Positions 56,509 through 64,000 of a stretch of DNA of 64,000 bases are shown in pieces. A model generated the notes under the pieces. It did not search any database. It had not been told where the DNA came from and saw only the letters and a program-made list of their open reading frames with translations. This stretch comes from Cladophialophora immunda (taxonomy: Eukaryota; Ascomycota; Eurotiomycetes; Chaetothyriales; Herpotrichiellaceae), in NCBI RefSeq assembly GCF_000835495.1, contig NW_015622544.1, positions 4,430,855 to 4,494,854 on the forward strand, in the 5' to 3' direction. Position numbers and translations under genes: made by a program. Each line of letters begins with the position of its first letter. The stretch's first letter is position 1.

Positions 56509-58667
56509 ATAGCACGAGCTCGGGATTTACTGTTTGCACTGTGAGCACTATGTCATGCTCCAGGCTTGAAGGACCGAAGATGTGGTGAAGTGCCTTGGAT
56601 CGCCTAGACAAAGGACTCTTCTCTTTAGTCTTATTCTGCCAGAAAATGTGACCGTGCGAGTAATTCTCGCAGCGATAGAACACCAAAAAGAACCACTCGA
56701 GCAAGACCGAGAGCGGATTGTAGCGAAAGACAGTTGTATTGAAGTCAGCGCGCGGGACGTCTTGTTATTTCCTGATTCGGTCAAGCAGCTCGTCCTTGGC
56801 TGGGGAAAGCTGGTTGGTGGGTTTTACCCAGCTGAGGCTGCTGGACGTGTGACCGGTGTGTGGCAATGCGTCAGGCTCTCAAGTTCGAATTTCCTGCTTA
56901 AGATTAGTACTGGCACGCTAGGAGCAGTCAAGCCACAGGAACAATGAAATGAGTCCCTTCCCGGGCGGAATGTTACAGACAGGATCAATGCCGTTCGTAC
57001 TATGGGGGTATAGTTCCAAAAATGGTTGATGGCCATGAATTGCCCGTCGATTGTCATGCGGTGTCGTATGCAGCATCTCCTATTGCACCGCCATCACGTC
57101 CAGGCGATTCTCCACCTCTTACGCGCACTTGACCAGGGGTTATGTGGTTCCGTGATGAGGTGTTGCCTCCTGGAATTCCAGAACAGGAAATGAGGAATAG
57201 GAACAGACAGCCTTGTACTCATTCAAAATTCACTGGCGATGCTCCACTGCTATTGTACTTCCACAGATCGACGCTCCAAGAGGACGCTCCAAGAGGTGGC
57301 GACTCAACCCATGCCATGGCCTAGCATTAGGAAATCCACAAACTGGATTCCTCAATCGGGAAATGGCGATATGGATTGACCATCCATAAGGGAAATAAAG
57401 CAGGAGGCCTCCTTCAGGTACTTGTTTTCATCTCAATTTCTGGTGTTGCGCGGGAGAATAGGATAGCTTGACAACATCAGAAAATTGTCAGGACAGCCAG
57501 GTAGAAGGCACTTTTCCACGGTTCTGTCAATGCTGTAACGTGTTGAAGTTCACATACTGACTGTTGTCAAGGAACAGGCTCATCATGAGCAGCGAAACAC
57601 CAACCAGTCGGGCAAGCGAAGCCAAAATCGATGAGCACTTTGCATATACAGGTTCGCAATTTGAGGTGTCCAAGCCGGACGAAACAAGAGCTGCTAAATC
57701 AGAGGGCAGTGGACTTGCAATGGAAATGTTGAAGGAATGGCCCAATACAGTCTCACTTCTTCAGATCGAGGCCTGTGACAGAGTATTCGGTACCGAAGGG
57801 TTAATACGTGCGTCGTGTGGGAGAGGAGACATCGAGGAGGGACCTTGGCATGGTATCAGTACCGTCGTTGGACTTGACGAGCAACCTTGCGTGAATGGCT
57901 CAGGGCCATCTAAGCCAAAGACACAGGCCTCCAGTCTGGTCGTCGAAAGGAGCTGTGCCTGAGGAGGATGGGCAGTACGGACCGCGTCGATGAAGGGCAC
58001 GTGAGGGAGTGACTAGAGTCCCAGGATGCTTTGCAGGTAGATAGCTGCGACCGGTATCTGCGGCGCTCAGCGGTGAAATTGATCATGTCTGTGGCACATC
58101 TTCGACATCACGACGTGGGCGTCAACCAATAGTAGCTGGCAGCATTCCGTTGGGACGTTGAAGCCCAGCTGTCGATGCGCCCCCATCTTGCTCGCGATGT
58201 CGATGTGGCTCGGATGTAGAACACATCCAGACTCTCCTCTTGGTTTTCCCCCACGTGTTTTTCCTTCTTGGAGTGCTGGAATAAAAGGGATTGAGAGGAA
58301 ACTCTGGAGACGAGGCAGAGGTAAAGAAACAGTTGACCAAGTCGAGGCAGTCTCAGTGGCAGCTAATTTCAGCAGGATCGACCTGCAATTTCTCCGCAGT
58401 TTGCAACCGGCTCCAGCGACTCCAAAAATCTCCTGCGCAGATTCGTCGATGATTCTTCAGGCACGAGACACTGCATCTCTAGTCTTACAGTCGTATCCCC
58501 CAGATCATGGCGTACAGCAACTCAGACCGTACTTCTACGTGTTGAAGAGTCAGACTCGTATCAACCCAATGTGCCGCACTTCCACCCTCAACTGCCATCT
58601 CTGACCAAGCATTGAAGTGCCCGCTGGTACCGCTATCCACCACCATCCTCCTCTGCCTTGCGCCAGA
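56509..58667. other. divergent intergenic, Clr5 gene / rhomboid gene
   Basis: About 2.2 kb. A 126-codon plus frame (57585-57962) starts with a plausible ATG but shows no domain or splice evidence. The region contains both promoters. No RNA gene seen. Confidence 0.4.
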
Positions 58668-59836
58668 ATGGCAGCACCTCGAGCGTTGCCTCGAATAACG
58701 ACCAATAGCCTCCCTCTCCCAACCCGATTAATCCAGCCGTCGCGTATACGCTCCTACCTTCTGCGTCTCCCGCTTTTCACCCGCCTGATCCTCGTCGCAA
58801 TAGTAGCCTTTTGGCTCCTCGAACTGCAGACCGTCTGGAGTGTGGTAAAATGGGGCTCACTGGAACCCAAGGAAATCAACCTGGGCAGCATGTACAGGCT
58901 CAACACATTTGTCTTGATACACACGGGGTTCTGGCATATGTTAATCAATACCATCTGCCTTATGCCTTTACTAGAGAGGTTCGAGGCTGAATTTGGCACG
59001 TTGAATAGCATTGCCTTGTTTATGGGCCGTACGTCTCACATGCCGTCTTTTTGAAAGGACGACAGACTCGGATACCTCGGTCTCGATGCGAAGAATGGCT
59101 GCTAACTCATATCACAGCGTTGGGACAAATACCTGCGGTGTTATATCTGTTGTTGGACGGTGTCATCCTCAGAGACAATACCCCAGTCCTCGGGGCCAGG
59201 TATGGATAGAGCCACACGACTCGACTCGAGACGGAAGAGACAGGCTAACATGGGCAACCAGTATCTGGGTGTTCCTCCTTCTTGCGGCCGAGGCAATTAA
59301 AACTTATCGAGCGAACCCATATCTGGAGTAGGTCCTGGTCTTGTTCTCTGTTGACCCTGAGGGAAGCGTCTGGTTACTCTATAAGCTGCTAACAAGTGAA
59401 CAACAGGATCGCTGACCAAAAGATCCCCACTTGGATATCGCCATTAGTGATACTGGTCGTGACGTCCATACTGATTCCCAGTGCTTCCTTCCTTGGACAC
59501 CTCAGTGGGTGTATAACAGGATATTTATGTAGGTGTCGATTTCCTTTGGTCGAATTTCTGTTTGCTACCTTGAGGCGTCCCGAGTCTAACGATTATTCAA
59601 TAGGGGGCCTGGGCTATATCCGTTTCCTCGCACCTCCGGAGAAAGTCCTTCGCTGGATCGAAGGCAAACTCAATCTGCTTGGACGATTACCACACTATGT
59701 GTCTGTGGATCAGAAGACCTATGGGCGCTACGGCGTTCTTCCCACGAGTTCAGCCAGCGGACCAGAAGGTCATATGAGTCCTATTGGACTTGGTTGGATG
59801 GGCACCAGCAGTGATGGGCAGAGACTTGGGCCATGA
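58668..59836 (+). CDS. rbd2: rhomboid-family intramembrane serine protease, Rbd2-like
   Basis: Five exons: 58668-59028, 59118-59199, 59262-59327, 59407-59528, 59604-59836; 287 residues. A basic leader precedes helix 1 (LFTRLILVAIVAFWLLELQT). Then come RLNTFVLIHTGFWHMLINTI (the conserved HxxxHxxxN-like segment), GQIPAVLYLLLDGVILRDN and, after splicing exons 2 and 3, VLGASIWVFLLLAAEAIK, which carries the catalytic Ser. The catalytic His is in ASFLGHLSGCITGYLW. The residue after the Ser is Ile rather than the usual Gly of GxSG. Yeast Rbd2 is a Golgi rhomboid; in fission yeast and Aspergillus, RbdB/Rbd2 cleaves the sterol-response factor SREBP. The soluble C-terminal tail (about 75 residues) is typical of this branch. 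Confidence 0.87.
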
Positions 59837-60198
59837 CCATCTGCCGGCCTTTGGAACGCTTTTGACCTCTCGAAAATTGCGTTAGAGCACGCAGAACCCT
59901 GGACGGTTGGATCAACCCCACGTTGGATAAATGGAGCGTCATGTCTGTGGACAGGTTGCTCGATGTACTAGTAGCCATATTTGCCGATGGTTTAATGAAG
60001 ACAACTATTTGTGACTCTAAGATATTTTCCCTAGACTCAGGAAAACCAGGTGCCCCTTGGCCCCTTCGCCCCTTAAGCGGCTAATCTTCGGCGTGAGGGC
60101 AAGAGTACAGATTCCTCAAGACTGCGTTTGCCTTGAAGGTCGATGTCTGTGTACGAAGGCCTTGCCGTGAAGCCATTGATGAGCCGAGCAAGGTCAGT
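59837..60198. other. intergenic between rbd2-like and gaa1
   Basis: A 360-bp tandem spacer with the rhomboid 3' UTR and gaa1 promoter. Nothing else seen. Confidence 0.45.
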
Positions 60199-62294
60199 AT
60201 GGGCCTCATCCGTGAGTATACCACCAAATGTACTGAAAATCGGAAAAAAAATTGCTAAGACACGGCTCTCTAGGTAACCTCATCTCAAGCCTCCGCAAGG
60301 ACGACCCCCGACTCCTTCGAATCCCACCGTATTTGTCCCTGCTTTGCATGCTCGTTGGCATATCATGGATCCTGCCCTTGCCTCTACAGGAGTACTCTCG
60401 GCAGACGTACATCTCAGAAAATGCGCTCCTACCCGGCCAGGTCCACACTTACTTTGGCGGTAGCGAACAGAATGTTTTTCGCGCATATCGACACGAGTTG
60501 GCTACGGTCCTGGAAGATGCTGCGATGTCTGCTGAGAACGAGACCCTGGGGAAAGCAGAGCAGAGAGCCCGGGAAGATAGGACAAGTGGAAAGTTGGAAG
60601 AGCTCTTCCGGAACGCTGGCTTGAAGACTGCAAAGCAACGGTATTCTTACATGTCGTCCGGCCAGCTTTACGAGGGAGAGAATGTTTATGCTGTTTTGCA
60701 CGCGCCTCGCGGTGACGGAACCGAAGCAATCGTACTTGTCGCACCACTCAAAAACATCGACGGCATCCCAAACGTGAATGGTGTACCGCTCCTCATTTCC
60801 CTGTCGCGCTATTTCAAAAGATGGTCACTGTGGTCGAAGGACATCATATTCTTGGTCACCCCGGACAGTACTGCAGGACCACAAGCATGGATTGATGCGT
60901 ACCATTCCACCCACGATCCATACAAGGTACAAGATCTGTCGTTGAAGTCTGGTGCACTTCAGGCTGCCGTTTGCATCGATTACCCATTTGAGCATCGCTT
61001 CGAGAACCTTCATATCGCATACGACGGCATTAACGGCGCTCTACCTAACCTCGATCTGTTCAATACCGCCGTTTCTATTGCGTCTGGCCAGATGGGCATT
61101 TCAACATCGATCCAATTCCAACACACGTACAGCAAGCATGAGGAGTACAATTCGTACCCTGTTCGCCTTCAAACACTCGTGCGCGGAATGTCAACCCAAG
61201 CCCTCGGCCACGCAACTGGCCCCCATTCCACCTTCATGACGTATCATATCGATGCTATCACTTTGACGGCGACAAACGAGGGCTGGCAAGATGAGATGGC
61301 GTTTGGGAGGACGATCGAAAGCATCTGCCGAAGCCTCAATAATTTACTTGAGAAGCTGCATCAGAGCTTCTTTTTCTACCTATTGATGCAGTCAAATCGA
61401 TTCGTCAGCATTGGGACGTATCTTCCAGGTGCGATGATCATGGCTGCCGCTTATACGATTATGGCAATCTACCTTTGGGTATTGAGTGGCTATCAAGTTA
61501 CCGAGAAAGAAGCAGCGCCAGCGGTCAGCAAAATGGAGAATGGGTCAACTGAGAAGACAAGCGGTTCGCAACCGCAAATCACATTGCCCAGAGAATCCCT
61601 CTCGAAAATCGAATTCAAGCCAGTCGACAGACAACTCGTCCTTCCAATTGCCCTCTTAACGGCGATACACCTAGCGTCTCTCATCCCACTATATCTCCTT
61701 ACCTCACTGAGCCTCAGAGCCATGCCCTCGACATTTTTTCTGATTACGGTTGCCCTGCTTGTGCTCCCAATAGCTCTCGCATCAGCACTTGCCGAAATGC
61801 CGAACAACACCACCTTACCTGCCTTTTCCGCGCCGACATATGAGCAATACGTCCTAACCAAATCGCTTAGCCTTTTACTACTTGGCCTCTTCTTGACTGT
61901 CCTAGCGACACTGAATTTCAGTCTCAGCATGTTTCTTGGTATTGTTTGCATCCCACTGGTCTTTGTGGGTAGAACTCGCTCTAGGGCAGGGCTGTCACTT
62001 GTTCAGTATCTGATACTTGTCGTCATGAGTCCAATGGGACTAGCTATAGGGTTGAGCGCATATGGCGTCATTGTCTTGGGACGAGACGATGTTCTTGTCG
62101 AATGGCTACAGCGGCTCGCCCTAGGTTGGAACATCTGGGGGAGTTGGGGCGTTCCTGTTGGCGTTTTGTGCATTTGGTTGCCCGCATGGGTCGTGAGTGC
62201 GACTTTAGTGGCCAGCTCTTGGTTCACAACGACAGAGGCGGTCCAAAGTACGCAGAAAGCCACGAAGAAGATGTCATCCAAAACAGCGTCGTGA
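60199..62294 (+). CDS. gaa1: GPI transamidase subunit Gaa1
   Basis: Two exons: a 13-nt first exon 60199-60211 (ATG GGC CTC ATC C) and 60274-62294; 677 residues. The long frame has no ATG at its natural start. A TTGCTAAGAC branch site and CTCTCTAG acceptor lie just before it, and the micro-exon supplies MGLI so the protein begins MGLIRNLISSLRKDDPRLLR. Helix 1 (YLSLLCMLVGISWILPLP) is followed by a large lumenal domain with YSYMSSGQLYEGENVYAVL, APRGDGTEAIVLVAPL and PDSTAGPQAWIDAYHS. This is the peptidase-M28-like fold of Gaa1. The C-terminal half has several more membrane helices. Gaa1 works with Gpi8, Gpi16, Gpi17 and Gab1 to attach GPI anchors in the ER. Confidence 0.93.
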
Positions 62295-63140
62295 CGAGAC
62301 ATGCCTCAGAACAGCAAAGATTCAAGATGAAAAAGATTCTCCGTCAAAAGAGCCTGTTATTCTAGGAACATGGTCTCTACAGCTCAACATTTGTACAACC
62401 ACTGCCCCCGGCTCACCATGCTCGAGACCTGAAATTCCTGGGCCATAGACGCAACACCTGGATGCGCCTTGAGGTGACCACCCTTCAAGGTTGTCCCTCG
62501 GAATGACAGTCTCTCCTAGGAGGGCAGCCTGGAGCCCCGTCCACCCTCATCTATAAAAGTCCTTCCAACATCCCTCAATGCCTTGAGCGCAGGTCCGGGC
62601 GAGAGATCAATCTGATACAAGGCTGGAACATGTCGTCCACCAACTGATTAAGCTGGCCACGATGGAATCCTCCATGTCAAGATTTCCTGACTAATTTCGC
62701 TCTGCATGCGATGATGGTCGAGGCTGATGTGGGGAAATTCTCCTGTGCGATGCTGCTTCCCGTAGCCTCGGCTTCAGGTTATTGGGTTTGATATACCTCG
62801 TCTACTCTAGATACTTTACCCCTAAGAGGGCAGAAATCGTCTAGTCTTTACTGTTGGAGCAAGGCAATTGTAGCAATACGAGACTGTGTCCGAACGTCGA
62901 ACGATCTTCATCACCACCTACTGTGTTTTCCTTCAGCCGAGCTTGAGCATCGGCAAGCCGGCCTAGTCGCCCGATACAACGATACACGGTCCTCGTGCTT
63001 TGCATAGCTATCCTTCTGGCCCAGAGTCCTTTTGTCCTCTTGCCTCGTCCACTTTAAAGTGATAACTCCTCGTCCTGGGCTTTCCCCTCCCTCCCTCCCT
63101 CCCTCCGTCCTCTTCCTGGTCCCTGCCCTTGCAGGACGCG
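62295..63140. other. intergenic: gaa1 3' flank and GFA gene promoter
   Basis: About 850 bp with a CTCC repeat at its right end. No gene seen. Confidence 0.45.
63085..63106 (+). repeat. CTCC tandem repeat
   Basis: About five CTCC units in the putative 5' UTR of the GFA-domain gene. Confidence 0.8.
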
Positions 63141-64000
63141 ATGTCAAAGGACAACTCGCCGGCTGACAAGGTCGACCATGGGCGCTGCCTCTGCGGCGCC
63201 GTGACTTTCACAGTGGTGGGTGAGCCGGTATACAATGTCGTCTGTCACTGCGAGAACTGCAGGTGCGTAGTGGTCCACTTCCACTTTCTTCTTCCTGCTT
63301 GGGCCTTTCGTCACAGCCGGATTAGGGTTTGGAAATCCGGCCTTTTTGATTCCCATGTGTCTCTGCATGCTAGGCGACAGTGAGCTGTTGCGCGGTTAGG
63401 TGCGGAGTGAACGCTTTCGTGCCCTTTTTCGCTACATCCTGGGTTTCCAGCGAGTGATGAATGTCTTGTGTTTTGGGGGGGGGGGGGGTAATTCTCGCTT
63501 TTTATGCCGTTACCAAGGTTGTTTTCGAGCCTAGATGTACACACAGTATAGGGATCGGTTCAAGGGCAGAAGAAAGGAGATGGGATGGCGAAAGTTACGC
63601 TCGATAGCATCGGGGGGAGAATGAGTGCACAAAAGCTGACTTCTCGGGTGTCTCTAGACGACAAGGCGGAAGCACGTTGCACTGCGCAAGCATCTTTCTC
63701 AAGAAGGTATGTAAGCTCCCGATACGCCTTGAATTGCCCTATTGCATGCCCGCCTTTCTATCACTTGGGCCGTGGGCCGAGCAACTAGATCCCCCAGTCC
63801 CCTTGTGCGTACGTACCACACATACACCCCCTAACGATTCGGCAGCAATACACCCTGCACACCGGCTCCGAGAGCACGACGACGTACACCGACCCGGCCA
63901 CGCAGTCCGGCCAGCCGCTGTCCCGCGCGTTCTGCAAGATCTGCGGCTCCAAGGTCTGGGCCCAGACGCCGCTGAACCACGACATCATCTCCCTCCCCGC
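63141..64000 (+). CDS. GFA/CENP-V-type domain protein, partial (3' end outside window)
   Basis: Exon 1 (63141-63262) encodes MSKDNSPADKVDHGRCLCGA then VTFTVVGEPVYNVVCHCENC, with the zinc ligands CxCGA and CHCxxC of the glutathione-dependent formaldehyde-activating (GFA) fold. A likely exon 2 (63673-63706) gives STLHCASIFLKK. Exon 3 starts at 63846 with QYTLHTGSES and contains RAFCKICGSKVWAQTP, the second CxxCG zinc pair, before the window ends. Frames are consistent across both introns. The first intron would be 410 bp and holds a run of 14 G at 63475-63488; an extra small exon in it is possible. Members are zinc proteins of mostly unknown substrate; only a few act on S-hydroxymethylglutathione. 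Confidence 0.8.
63475..63488 (+). repeat. G14 homopolymer in an intron
   Basis: Fourteen consecutive G within the predicted first intron of the GFA gene. Prone to sequencing length error, harmless to the coding frame if the intron call is right. Confidence 0.9.

Noticed and set aside
57585..57962. 126-codon plus-strand frame upstream of the rhomboid gene
   Set aside because: Plausible ATG but no recognisable family, intron or codon signal; could be real, but I cannot support it.

Overview
This is nuclear DNA of a filamentous ascomycete fungus. The evidence is short spliceosomal introns (mostly 48-105 bp, many with a TACTAAC- or CTAAC-like branch site) and clear orthologues of fungal proteins: DASH complex Spc34 and Dam1, Rpn3, Ubp8, Gaa1, Erv25 and Aim24. 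It also carries filamentous-fungus families: a bZIP protein with a DUF3425-type C-terminus, a Clr5-domain protein, an Rds1/LsdA-like ferritin-fold protein and a lineage-expanded BTB/POZ family. A eurotiomycete is likely, but the genus cannot be fixed from the sequence. I rebuilt exon structures by hand from frames, splice sites and family similarity. No rRNA, convincing tRNA, CRISPR array or intact transposon was seen.

Layout. 0.9-7.5 kb: an MFS transporter, a secreted Rds1/LsdA-like protein and AIM24. 8.7-13.2 kb: three minus-strand BTB/POZ paralogues, the middle one decayed. 13.9-28.1 kb: a bZIP gene followed by six catabolic genes: acyl-CoA dehydrogenase (ACAD10/11 type), 4CL-like acyl-CoA ligase, short-chain dehydrogenase, cyclase-family hydrolase, sugar-transporter-family MFS permease and APH-type phosphotransferase. 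28.7-30.9 kb: two more BTB/POZ paralogues on the same strand, one broken by a single in-frame TGA. 31.7-62.3 kb: mostly housekeeping genes (Erv25, a large histone-fold-like protein with a repeated short motif, Spc34, Rpn3, Dam1, a small orphan, Ubp8, a Ytp1-like membrane protein, a Clr5 protein, a rhomboid, Gaa1). A GFA-domain gene runs off the right edge.

The most interesting element is the 16.6-28.1 kb group. A CoA ligase, an SDR, an APH-fold kinase and an ACAD10/11-type dehydrogenase are the four enzyme classes used by bacterial levulinate/4-hydroxyacid catabolism (lvaE, lvaD, lvaA, lvaC). In animals the kinase and dehydrogenase are fused as ACAD10/ACAD11. Here they are two genes at opposite ends of a fungal cluster that also holds a transporter and a candidate ring-opening hydrolase. 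The kinase ends in Ser-Arg-Leu, a canonical peroxisomal targeting signal. A perfect 20-bp palindrome lies in the divergent promoter between the hydrolase and transporter genes. The cluster sits inside an otherwise co-oriented BTB array whose members share a C-terminal C-x-YHVH-x(5)-C signature.
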